Source of the DNA: Micrococcus porci
Lineage (GTDB): Bacteria; Actinomycetota; Actinomycetes; Actinomycetales; Micrococcaceae
Direction of reading: 5' to 3'
DNA: 64,000 nucleotides
NCBI RefSeq assembly: GCF_020097155.1
Contig: NZ_CP083691.1
Location: 2,294,001 to 2,358,000 of the forward strand
The first letter of the stretch is position 1, and every line of letters begins with the position of its first letter. Positions 53,639 through 61,677 of the stretch are shown piece by piece. The position numbers were made by a program, and so were the translations under genes. The notes below the pieces were generated by a model. The model was not told the DNA's origin. It saw only the letters and a program-made list of their open reading frames with translations, and searched no databases.

Positions 53639-53741
53639 GAAGGCCTTCTGTTCGCGTGAGCGGTTTCTTGACAACTCCACTCTCGCAACAGGAGGCCTTC
53701 GCCTGTCAGCTGCTCACGCAACAACGTCCCTGGACATCACA
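52648..53741 (-). mobile_element. IS481-family insertion sequence, copy 2
   Basis: The element is 1094 bp, identical in length and ends to copy 1 but in opposite orientation. The left flank is CCTAGC. The right flank CCTAGG is interrupted by an IS5-family element that begins at 53747, after which CTAGC continues. So IS481 went into CCTAGC of the MmeI-like gene first and the second element went into its right-hand duplicate. Confidence 0.92.
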
Positions 53742-53742
53742 C

Positions 53743-54637
53743 CTAGGGCATGTCTGACAATCGTTTTGACCATGCGAGCACAGCATTCAGGACCACAGCG
53801 GCCCTGTAGATGATCGCGTACTTGTCATACCGGGTCGCCAGACCCCGCCACTGCTTCAGGTGAGCGTACTGACGCTCGATGACGTTGCGGCCCTTGTAGG
53901 CGTCCGCGTCGAGGCTGACGGGGCGCCCGCCGCGGGCACCGCGCCGTCTGCGGTGGCCCTGCTGGTCGGCCGGTTCGGGGATGACCGCCTTGATCCGGCG
54001 GGCGCGTAGGTGGGTGCGGATCGCCCGGGAGGAGTACGCCTTATCGCCCAGCACGGCCTCGGGGCGGGTCCGGGGCCGCCCTACTGGCCGGGTCACGCGC
54101 AGCTGCTCCAGAAGAGGAAGCAGCATCGGGGAGTCCCCTGCCTGGCCGGGGGTGATCAGGCTGACCAGCGGCAGCCCGGTCCCATCGACGAGCTGATGGA
54201 TCTTCGTGCTCAGCCCGCCACGGGAGCGCCCGATGCCGTGATCGGCCGGCTCCTCACGCGGATTCTTGTAGTTCGATCCATCCCCCTGTGTGGCGGGTGA
54301 TGTTCGTCGCGTGCTGGTGGGCGCGGGCGATCGTGGAGTCCACCGAGACCGACCAATCGATCAGGCCTTCGGCGTCAGCGGCGGCGGTCAGCGTGGCCAG
54401 CACCGTGTCCCAGGTGCCTTTTTCGGCCAAGCGCCGATGCCAGGTCCACACGGTCTGCCAGGGCCCGTAGACCTCGGGCAGATCCCTCCAAGCGATTCCG
54501 CACCGGTACCGGTAGATGATCGCCTCCACCATGGCGCGGGCGTCGGCGAACGGCCTGCCGGCGCGGCCGGTCCGGGTCGGGAGCATCGGGGCGATCAACT
54601 CCCATTGGGTGTCAGAGAGCATCTGGAACCGGGACAT
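53743..54637 (-). CDS. IS5-family transposase, OrfA plus OrfB by frameshift
   Basis: OrfA (54254-54637, 127 residues, MSRFQMLSDTQWELIAPMLP to WIELQESA) has the DUF4096-like N-terminus and the first catalytic D in SVDSTIARAHQH. OrfB in another frame runs from about 54270 to the TAG at 53743 (YKNPREEPADHGIGRSRGG, DKAYSSRAIR, RNVIERQYAHLKQWRGLATRYDK with the D and E). The two overlap around CTACAAGAATC; the copy at 58304 has the same break, so frameshifting is likely programmed. The stop TAG is in the target CTAG. Confidence 0.88.
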
Positions 54638-54683
54638 GTCCCCAGGGTCTCAGCTGACTCGTGCATCTATTCTCAGACACGCC
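53747..54683 (-). mobile_element. IS5-family insertion sequence, copy 1 (nested)
   Basis: This 937-bp element starts GGCATGTCTGACAATCG and ends CTCAGACACGCC, and is flanked by CTAG on both sides. It sits in the right-hand target duplicate of IS481 copy 2 inside the MmeI-like gene. Same length and organisation as the copy at 58258-59194. Confidence 0.9.
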
Positions 54684-57073
54684 CTAGCCGGCCAGGACAC
54701 CGTGACCAAGACCGAGGAACAAGAGGCCTCCATCGCGGCCGCGCAGCTGATGGCCTCCATGTTCACCGCCCTCGTCGGGGACGAGGTGGACGTACCCGTA
54801 GGCGAGGAGGCCCCCGAGGACGCCGAAGAGGAGGAGTTCGCCACCCAGCAGGCCTCGATCCTGCTCACCCGGCTGCTGTTCCTGCTCTACGGAGACGACG
54901 CCGGCCTGTGGGAGGCCGACCTGTTCCAGCGCTGGGTGGAGTGGGACACCACCGCCGACAACCTCGGCCCCCAGCTGGACGCGCTCTTCCGCGTGCTCAA
55001 CACCCCGGAGAACCGCCGCCGCGGCGTGCCAGACTCCTTGGCCCGCTTCCCCTACGTCAACGGCGGCATCTTCGACGGCACCTCCACGGCCGGCTTCCTC
55101 ACCCGCGACTTCCGGGACGCGCTCGTGGCCGCCTGCCGGTTCCGGTGGACCCAGATCTCCCCGGCCGTGTTCGGCTCCATGTTCCAGCTGGTCAAGTCCA
55201 AGCAGGCCCGCCGCGGGGACGGGGAGCACTACACCTCCGAGGAGAACATCCTCAAGACCATCGGCCCGCTCTTCCTGGACGAGTACCGCGCCCGCGCGGA
55301 CCGGCTCATCCAGAACAAGACCACCACCCGGCGTGAGGTGATCGGCCTGATCGAGGAGATTGCCTCCAACATCTACGTCGACCCTGCCTGCGGGGCCGGC
55401 AACTTCTTGAACCTGGCCTACGCCAAACTGCGCGAGATCGAGACGGACCTGCTGGCCGACCAGCGCCGCCGCACCGGATCTCAGGACCTGTCCCTGGACG
55501 TGAGCTTGGACCAGCGGATCCACATCGACCGGTTCTACGGGATCGAGATCAACTGGTGGCCGGCCAAGATCGCCGAGACCGCCATGTTCCTCGTGGACCA
55601 CCAGGCCAACCGACAGCTGGCCGCCGCGCTCGGCCAAGCCCCGGTGCGACTGCCGATCAAGATCACCGCCACGATCTACCAACACGACGCGCTCACCCTC
55701 GACTGGGCTCAGGCCCTCCCCGTCCCGGCCGGCCGCACGTTCGTGTTCGGCAACCCCCCATTCCTGGGCGACCACACCCGCACGGCTGCCCAGCTGGCGC
55801 TGATGCAGGCGGCCTGGGGAGAAGGCAAGCAGCTCTCCCGCCTGGACTTCGTGACCTCCTGGCACGCACTCACCCTGCGCCTTCTGGCTGAGCGGGATGG
55901 GGAGTGGGCGTTCGTAACCACGAACTCGATCGTGCAGGGGGACCAGCCGGCCCGCTTGTTCGCCCCGATCTTCGCCGCCGGCTGGCGGATCAAGTTCGCC
56001 CACCGCACCTTCGCGTGGGACTCCCAGGCCCCCGGCAAGGCCGCAGTGCACTGCGTGATCATCGGCTTCACCCGCGACCGGGACGCCAAGGCACGCCTGT
56101 TCAAATACGAGCACGCACGAGGCGAGGCCCGCGAGGTGCCCGGGGTGAAGACGATCAACGCCTACCTGGTGGACGGACCCGACGTGCTGGTGCAAAAGCG
56201 CAGCACCCCGCTCGCCCCCGACATGCCGGAGGTCGTCTATGGCTCCAAGCCCACGGATGACGGCAACCTCATCGTCACCGCAGAGCAGTACCAGGCCGTG
56301 ATGGCCGACCCCGTGATGGCCCCCTACGTGCGCCCTTACGTCGGTGCGGTCGAGTTGATCCGCGGCCAGCGACGCTGGTGCCTCTGGCTGACCGACATGG
56401 ACCCGGATGCACCCTCCCGCTCCCCCGAGCTCAAGCGCCGCCTCGAGGGTGTCGCCACCGAACGAGCCAAGTCCAAGGCCGCCTCCACCCGAGACTGGGC
56501 ACGCTTCCCCCACCTGTTCCGCCAGCGCGGCCTCGTCTCCGATGTGCCCTTCGTGGGGATCCCAGAAGTCAGCAGTGAGGGGCGCGCCTACCTGCCCGTG
56601 GCCCACTTCGAGCCCGACGTCATCATCTCCAACAAGGTCTACGGTGCCGTGGACCCCTACGGCATCGTCTTCGCCGTGGCCTCCTCCTCGATGTTCATCA
56701 CCTGGATGAAGACCGTCGGAGGACGACTGGAGTCCCGCATCTCGTTCTCCAGCACGATCACCTGGAACGGCTTCCCCCTGCCTGCTCTGACCGACAAGGA
56801 CCGAGCCTCTCTAGCCAAGGCTGGCCAGAAAGTCCTCGAAGCCCGGGCTCTCCACCCCGAGCGATCCCTTGCCCAGCACTACGCGCCTCTGAGCATGGAC
56901 CCGGTCCTGGTGAGAGCCCACGACGGGTTGGACACCGTGATGGACAAGATCATGGGAGCACCCCGCCGGTGCCGTACCGAGCTAGAACGTCAGGAGTTGC
57001 TCTTCACTCGGTATGCGGAGCTAACCGGGTGAGGATGAGGAGCTCAGCCTGAAGACAATTTTCAATGCTCCTG

Positions 57074-57079
57074 TAGCAT
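57074..57079 (+). promoter_or_regulatory. -10 hexamer TAGCAT, leaderless start
   Basis: TAGCAT ends six bases before the ATG at 57086. Confidence 0.55.
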
Positions 57080-57085
57080 TGACAT

Positions 57086-57439
57086 ATGGAAGCTCTGTTT
57101 GATCGCAACGGATATACGTGCGCCTGGATGAAAGATGACACTCTCTTCGACCTCGCTGGCCGTGTGGTTGCCTACATCGACCAGACACAGGTCTTTGGCC
57201 GCCAGGGCCGCCACTTCGGCAGGCTTGTGGAGGGTAATGTACGGGATCATCATGGCGATGTAGTCGCTTGGACGCGGAAGTCTCATGAAGGCCCCCTGAA
57301 GCCTGTGGCCGCTATCCCGCCTATCCCGCCCTTGACTGAAATCGTTCCCATCCGGCCCATTTTCGCAATCCCCCCAATCCCCCCTATAAATTCGCTGAAC
57401 TGGTCACGTATGACGTGGCCCGAGTTCATCGCTCAGTAG
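57086..57439 (+). CDS. 4-fold beta-flower domain protein
   Basis: This 117-residue protein has four short repeats of the type D-x-x-G-x-x-x-x-W/Y-x-x (NGYTCAWMKDDTLFDLAGRVVAY, then FGRQGRHFGRLVEGNVRDHHGDVVAW in parts), which I recognise as the 4-fold beta-flower family. A tail of IPPIPP repeats (AIPPIPPLTE, AIPPIPPINS) and the closing motif SRMTWPEFIAQ are also family features. Its function is unknown. It follows the MmeI-like gene by 53 bp and is probably leaderless. It contains an ATA codon (57386-57388), unusual for this genome, and has lower GC, a sign of transfer. Confidence 0.75.
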   Translation: MEALFDRNGYTCAWMKDDTLFDLAGRVVAYIDQTQVFGRQGRHFGRLVEGNVRDHHGDVVAWTRKSHEGPLKPVAAIPPIPPLTEIVPIRPIFAIPPIPPINSLNWSRMTWPEFIAQ

Positions 57440-57521
57440 AATCACGGTAAGCCGGCCCAGGGCCTCCGTGCACCTCACCAACAGGCCGCTCGCGCCAGTA
57501 GCATTAAAAACTAGCGCCTAT

Positions 57522-58091
57522 TTATAGCCCCATGCGAGCAAGAGATGTGTACAGCGTCTGCCGGCTCACCCCGAACGTGCGCGCCACCTCCGCCTTCGGG
57601 ATGCCCATGTTGATCATCACCCGCGCTTGCTCCACGTCCGTGCCCGAGAGCTTCGGGGCCTGCACGTACTTGCCTCTCGCCTTGGCCAGGGCGATGCCCT
57701 CGGCCTGGCGCTCCTTGATCCGCCGGCGCTCGAACTCAGCGAAGGCCGCCAGGATGCCCAGCATGAGCCCGTCCACGGGAGAGGTGCCGGACTTGTCCAC
57801 CGTGATGCGCTCGGACACGAACTGCACCGCGCACCCCTTGTCGGTGAGCTCGTCCACGATCGCGTACAGGTCCCGGGTGTCCCGTCCCAGCCGATCCATC
57901 GAGGCGACCTTCACCAGGTCCCCCTCGCGGACGTACCGCATCAGCTCGGCCAACCCGGTGCGCTTGGCGCGGGAACTGCCGGAGATCTTGCCCTCGAAGA
58001 CCCGGTCGCACTCCCCCACCGCCTCGAGTTGGCGGTCCAGGTTCTGTTCCGCCGAGCTCACCCGCACGTACCCCACGGCCTGTCCAACCAC
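57522..58091 (-). CDS. serine recombinase (resolvase/invertase family)
   Basis: This 189-residue recombinase starts GQAVGYVRVSSAEQNLDRQ with the catalytic Ser, has SMDRLGRDTRDLY with the active-site Arg residues and FAEFERRRIKERQAEG, then a C-terminal helix-turn-helix (IPKAEVARTFGVSRQTLY). It would resolve or invert DNA at short sites. A palindromic element lies 78-113 bp upstream of its start (58169-58204) and may be its operator or recombination site. It is not close in sequence to the recombinase at 60676. Confidence 0.93.
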   Translation of the reverse strand: MVGQAVGYVRVSSAEQNLDRQLEAVGECDRVFEGKISGSSRAKRTGLAELMRYVREGDLVKVASMDRLGRDTRDLYAIVDELTDKGCAVQFVSERITVDKSGTSPVDGLMLGILAAFAEFERRRIKERQAEGIALAKARGKYVQAPKLSGTDVEQARVMINMGIPKAEVARTFGVSRQTLYTSLARMGL

Positions 58092-58168
58092 GTCTTAGAC
58101 CCTCCGACACTTCTGTCTAATGACCCGGTTTGGGGCCGTCTCTGACGTGATGCTCTCGTGGACGAGCG

Positions 58169-58204
58169 GGATGTGTAAAGGGGTATACCCGGATATACAC
58201 ATCC
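58169..58204. promoter_or_regulatory. nested palindrome upstream of the recombinase gene
   Basis: Nine-base arms GGATGTGTA and TACACATCC enclose a central GGGTATACCC palindrome. The gap of 166 bp between the recombinase gene and the IS5-family element holds nothing else. It could be an operator or a crossover (res-like) site; neither is shown. Confidence 0.45.
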
Positions 58205-58257
58205 TCACATGGAGAGAGGCCACTGACTCGCCGCCGACGAGCAAGGCACATCGCTAG

Positions 58258-59194
58258 GGCGCGTCTGACAAAGGTTGGGGGCGAGGGCTGAGAGGGTGAT
58301 TGCGTGTCGCGTTTTCAGGTGCTCTCGGATGTTCAGTGGTCGTTGATCGAGGAGATGTTGCCGCGCCCGACGGGCAGGCCGGGTCGGAAGTTCTCCGATG
58401 CGCGCACCATGGTCGAGGGCATCGTCTATCGGTATCGGACGGGCATCGCGTGGCGTGATCTGCCTGAGGTGTTCGGTCCGTGGCAGACGGTGTGGACCTG
58501 GCATTACCGGATGGCGAGCGACGGGACGTGGGATCGGGTGCTCGCCAAGCTCACCGCTGCCGCAGACGCCGCCGGTTTGGTGGACTGGTCACTGTCGGTG
58601 GACTCGACTATCGCTCGCGCGCATCAGCACGCGACGAACACGACCCGCCTCACAGGGGGCTGGATCGAGTTACAAGAATCTGCGGGAAGAGCCGCCTGAC
58701 CACGGCATTGGCCGCTCCCGAGGCGGCTTATCGACGAAGATCCACCAGCTCGTCGACGGCAAGGGGCGCCCGCTGGTCACGCTGATCACCCCGGGACAGG
58801 CGGGCGACTCGCCGATGTTCTTGCCTCTGATGGGCCAGCTGCGGGTGGGTCGCGACAGGGGCCGACCGCGCACCCGGCCGAACGCGGTCCGAGCCGATAA
58901 GGCGTACTCGTCCCGTGCGATCCGCGGGCACCTCCGTTCCCGCGGCATCAAGGCCGTGATCCCCGAACCTGATGACCAGAAGGGCCATCGCCGGCGACGT
59001 GGTTCGCGCGGCGGGCGCCCGATCGGACTTGACGCCATCGACTATAAGAACCGCAACGTGATCGAGCGACAGTACTGCCACCTCAAGCAGTGGCGTGGAC
59101 TCGCCACCAGGTACGACAAACACGCCATCGTCTACCGCGCGGCCGTCGTCCTCAACGCCGTCATCGCCTGGGCAAAGACATTGTCAGACACGCC
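58258..59194 (+). mobile_element. IS5-family insertion sequence, copy 2
   Basis: This 937-bp element has ends GGCGCGTCTGACA and TGTCAGACACGCC and CTAG on both sides. It is in opposite orientation to the copy at 53747-54683. Confidence 0.9.
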
Positions 59195-59198
59195 CTAG
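58304..59198 (+). CDS. IS5-family transposase, OrfA plus OrfB by frameshift
   Basis: OrfA (58304-58699, MSRFQVLSDVQWSLIEEMLP to WIELQESAGRAA) and OrfB (in another frame to 59198: YKNLREEPPDHGIGRSRGG, DKAYSSRAIRGHLRSRG, RNVIERQYCHLKQWRGLATRYDK) together make a full IS5-type DDE transposase. The frames meet at TTACAAGAATC, the same place as in the other copy. The stop TAG (59196-59198) lies in the flanking CTAG. The GTG start at 58304 is followed by the conserved SRFQ. Confidence 0.87.
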
Positions 59199-59235
59199 CT
59201 GCCCGGCCGCACACATAATCGGATGCAGTGGAAAA

Positions 59236-59267
59236 GGCCCCGCACCGGGACGGTGCGGGGCTTCTTT
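59236..59267 (+). terminator. strong terminator with T-tract
   Basis: The hairpin GCCCCGCACCG/CGGTGCGGGGC is followed by TTCTTT. It lies in the 330-bp gap between the IS5-family element and cadD. On the minus strand 59270-59530 also holds an open frame without a start codon that looks partly protein-like, perhaps a gene remnant. Confidence 0.75.
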
Positions 59268-59524
59268 AGGCAGGCAGGGTGGAGGGGACCGGACACGAGT
59301 ATCTCTCCTCCTCGTCGGGCTCCGCCACGTCCACGGCGTCCACCAACAGCAGCGCTCCCTCTTCGGCAAATGGGTGTGGCTTCGTTCGCTTGGTGGCGGG
59401 GTTTTTGCAGCGCTCCGAGGCGGTCTTGTTGCCGCGATCACGCAGGACTGGCTGCAGGTAGGTGTCGCGGTCTGAACCGAGAGGGGTGCGCCCGGTCGGG
59501 GCCGTTTGGATCGCTGCCGCTACG

Positions 59525-60127
59525 TCAGAGTCCGAAGGCTCCGCCGCTGACGAGGATCACGATGCCGAGGCCGATGAGAACGATGGGGAAGAGGACGTGC
59601 TCCCAGCGTTCGAGCACTTCGGCGATCGGGGGGCGGGTGGCGACGAACTTTGCCAGGGCCACCAGGACCGCGACGAGCGCGAGGAAGACGATGCAGTAGG
59701 CGACTACGGCGAGAGGTTTCACGCTGAGGAAGACAGGGGTGTAGACGCCGATGTTGTCGCCGCCGTTGGCAAGGGTGACGCCTGCGACTGTCCACACGCC
59801 GACCTTCTTGCCGGCAACCTTGGCCTCGTCGTCATCGTCGTCATCGTCTCCGCGCCAGGCCTGCCATGCGGCCCAGAGGCCGAGGCCCAGCGGGATGAGA
59901 CCGAAGTACGGGATGGCTGCCGAGGGCAGGAATGCTCCGGCGCCGATGGTCACCAGGACCGCGGCGCCGAGGATGCCGGCGAATCCGAGGTACTGGCCGG
60001 CCAGAATGCGGGCGGTAGTGCCGCGCTGGCCTGCCCCTCGCGCGAAGAAGAGGGAGAGCACGATGATGTCGTCGATGTTGGTCGCTGCGAACAGGCCCAT
60101 CGCCTGCAAGACCGAGGTGAGGATCAT
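59525..60127 (-). CDS. cadD: CadD-family cadmium resistance transporter
   Basis: This 200-residue membrane protein has about five to six helices and matches the CadD family: VLQAMGLFAATNIDDIIVLSLFFA at the start (Asp pair in the first helix), GQYLGFAGILGAAVLV, and TLANGGDNIGVYTPVF in the second half. A highly acidic cytoplasmic loop (GDDDDDDDEAK) separates the halves. CadD exports or sequesters Cd(II). The ATG at 60127 overlaps the cmtR stop (ATGA), so the two are coupled and the repressor controls its exporter. Confidence 0.92.
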   Translation of the reverse strand: MILTSVLQAMGLFAATNIDDIIVLSLFFARGAGQRGTTARILAGQYLGFAGILGAAVLVTIGAGAFLPSAAIPYFGLIPLGLGLWAAWQAWRGDDDDDDDEAKVAGKKVGVWTVAGVTLANGGDNIGVYTPVFLSVKPLAVVAYCIVFLALVAVLVALAKFVATRPPIAEVLERWEHVLFPIVLIGLGIVILVSGGAFGL

Positions 60128-60483
60128 GCGCCCTCCCCAGCTGCGTCGCATCCGGGAAGCGAGCAGGCGGGATCGATGCACGGGGCGTCTTCGTCCACTG
60201 CAGGGGTGGCATCGACCAGTGCCGTCAGCGCCTGCGCCAGGTGCGAATCGGCGATCTCATATCGTGTCCGACGACCCTCGGGCTCGGAGACGACGATCCC
60301 GCAATCGCGCAGGCATGCCAGGTGGTTGGACACGTTCGGGCGTGTCAGGTCCAGATCTCGGGCCAGTTCCGCCGGGTAAGCGGGATGGTCGAGCAGGGTC
60401 AAGATGATCCGGGATCGAGTGGGGTCGGCCAGTGCACGACCCAGGCGGTTCATCACGTCGAGACGCGAAGCAATAGTCATCAT
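60124..60483 (-). CDS. cmtR: ArsR-family Cd/Pb-sensing repressor, CmtR type
   Basis: This 119-residue winged-helix repressor has C57 and C61 in the recognition helix (NVSNHLACLRDCG) and C102 near the C-terminus (APCIDPAC). These are exactly the metal-site positions (57, 61, 102) of M. tuberculosis CmtR when ATG 60483 is taken as residue 1. A TATAGT -10 seven bases upstream makes the message leaderless. Cd(II) or Pb(II) binding should release it from its operator and allow cadD expression. A His/Cys-rich tail may add ligands. Confidence 0.94.
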   Translation of the reverse strand: MMTIASRLDVMNRLGRALADPTRSRIILTLLDHPAYPAELARDLDLTRPNVSNHLACLRDCGIVVSEPEGRRTRYEIADSHLAQALTALVDATPAVDEDAPCIDPACSLPGCDAAGEGA

Positions 60484-60511
60484 GGACTGAACTATACAGC
60501 GCGAACTGAAC
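60484..60511 (-). promoter_or_regulatory. cmtR promoter and putative operator
   Basis: TATAGT (60491-60496, minus strand) ends seven bases before the ATG. A direct repeat ACTGAAC (60486-60492 and 60505-60511) overlaps and flanks it and is a candidate repressor site. Confidence 0.5.
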
Positions 60512-60675
60512 ACTCGGTCACAGGCGTCAGCCCAGATCGCATGCCCGTAAGGGGATCCTTCACCGTACGTCGAGCGAGCTCAGTCCTCGACGACTTCTTG
60601 TGAGGGATCGTCATGTACGCAAGACCCGTACGGTGACGTGGGCGGTGAGGGGAGGGTAACTGCAACAATGGGGAC

Positions 60676-61248
60676 ATGCATGTCGGCTACGCGCGCGTCT
60701 CGACTCTCGAGCAAGACCTCTCCGCCCAACGGGAAGCACTCGAGCGCCTCGGAGTCGAGAACAAGGACATCTACTTCGACCACGGCCTGACGGGAACGAC
60801 CCGCGCCCGGCCCGGGCTGCGCGAAGCGCTGGCCGCGACCCGGGACGGCGACACCCTGGTGGTGACCAAGCTCGACCGGCTGGCCCGCTCGCTCCCGGAC
60901 GCGAGGGACATCGCCGACGAGCTCACCACCAAGGGAGTGGCGCTCAGTCTCGGAGGCAGCGTCTACGACCCCAACGACGCCGTCGGCCGGTTGCTGTTCA
61001 ACGTGCTCGGCATGGTGGCCGAGTTTGAGGCGGACCTCATCCGCCTACGCACTCGCGAAGGCATGGCCATCGCCAGATCCAAGGGCAAACTCAAAGGCAA
61101 GAAGCCCAAGCTCTCGCCCTCTCAGCGCAAGCACCTGCTGACGTTGCACGCCGCCGGCGAGCACACCCAAGCCGAGCTGGCCGAGCTGTTCAACGTCTCC
61201 CGCACCACCATCTACCGCGAGCTGCGCCGCACCACGACCGACACCTGA
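60676..61248 (+). CDS. serine recombinase (resolvase family)
   Basis: This 190-residue resolvase has HVGYARVSTLEQDLSAQ with catalytic Ser9, TKLDRLARSLPDARD, FNVLGMVAEFEADLI and a C-terminal HTH (HTQAELAELFNVSRTTIYREL). It is close to TnpR and to stand-alone resolvases of actinobacterial plasmids. An AACAAT -10-like hexamer ends six bases before the ATG at 60676. It faces away from cmtR-cadD across 192 bp, so the cadmium module may be part of a resolvase-carrying transposon or plasmid segment. Confidence 0.93.
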   Translation: MHVGYARVSTLEQDLSAQREALERLGVENKDIYFDHGLTGTTRARPGLREALAATRDGDTLVVTKLDRLARSLPDARDIADELTTKGVALSLGGSVYDPNDAVGRLLFNVLGMVAEFEADLIRLRTREGMAIARSKGKLKGKKPKLSPSQRKHLLTLHAAGEHTQAELAELFNVSRTTIYRELRRTTTDT

Positions 61249-61403
61249 CCGCGCCTGCACCGCCACTGAGCGATCACAGAAACCCGCCACCAAGCCATCA
61301 CATCCACAGGACTGGGTCGCCCGAGTCGTTGCCAAGAACCTATGGGTTGTGGCGGGAGGTTTCGAGAGCGGGGACGATCTCCCACCCCATAGACTCTTGA
61401 GTT

Positions 61404-61677
61404 GTGCCCAGTGCGAAGTACCCCATGCAGCTCCCGCGTGAGACCCCTACTCAGGTTCGGAGAACGAATCTAGATCCCGAGGGGAAGTTTCCTCATCCTT
61501 TGGTGGCATGCCTCGCGGAGGCGACGGTGTCGCCGGCAGAGGTCGATGTTTTCCCCATGGTGGTCCGAGCACAGCAGCCAGACGAGCTCCACCTTCCTGA
61601 CTACGACCTGATCGTCTCGTTCGGCCAGCCAATCAATGGCGCCCAGGCGCCGGTCATCGTCTTCGGCCCCGTTGGCG
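61404..61677 (+). pseudogene. 5' part of an unknown gene cut by IS3-family element B
   Basis: From GTG 61404 the frame runs 91 codons (PLVACLAEATVSPAEVDVF, DELHLPDYDLIVSFGQPING, APVIVFGPVGV) into the inverted repeat of the IS3 element and ends at 61709 inside it. The sequence is protein-like but I do not recognise the family. It may be the N-terminal half of the nuclease-like gene that resumes at 63028, but the frames do not join directly. Confidence 0.6.

Larger units (their letters stand above)
52172..57032 (+). pseudogene. MmeI-like type IIL restriction-modification enzyme, split by two insertion sequences
   Basis: Joining 52172-52645 to 54684-57032 at CTAG gives one frame of 939 residues, the size of MmeI (about 919). 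Landmarks in order: nuclease motif D78-x9-E88-A-K90 (YIDFFWSGVALGEAKSLG), helical spacer, methyltransferase motif I DPACGAGNF (about 390), motif IV NPPF (about 514), then a target-recognition region. Such single-chain enzymes methylate one strand and cut about 20 bases away. The insertion leaves a 158-codon nuclease piece and a 782-codon methyltransferase-TRD piece lacking its start, so restriction is probably lost. The GTG start follows a -10 by six bases. Confidence 0.85.

Noticed and set aside
11436..53741. A composite transposon bounded by the two IS481 copies
   Set aside because: The segment contains rpsB, tsf, pyrH and other core genes, and each copy has its own flanking CTAG-type duplicate, so these are separate insertions.
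59270..59530. Minus-strand open frame after cadD with protein-like text (HPFAEEGALLLVDAVDVAEP)
   Set aside because: It has no start codon in a plausible place and no recognised family. It may be a remnant but cannot be supported as a gene.
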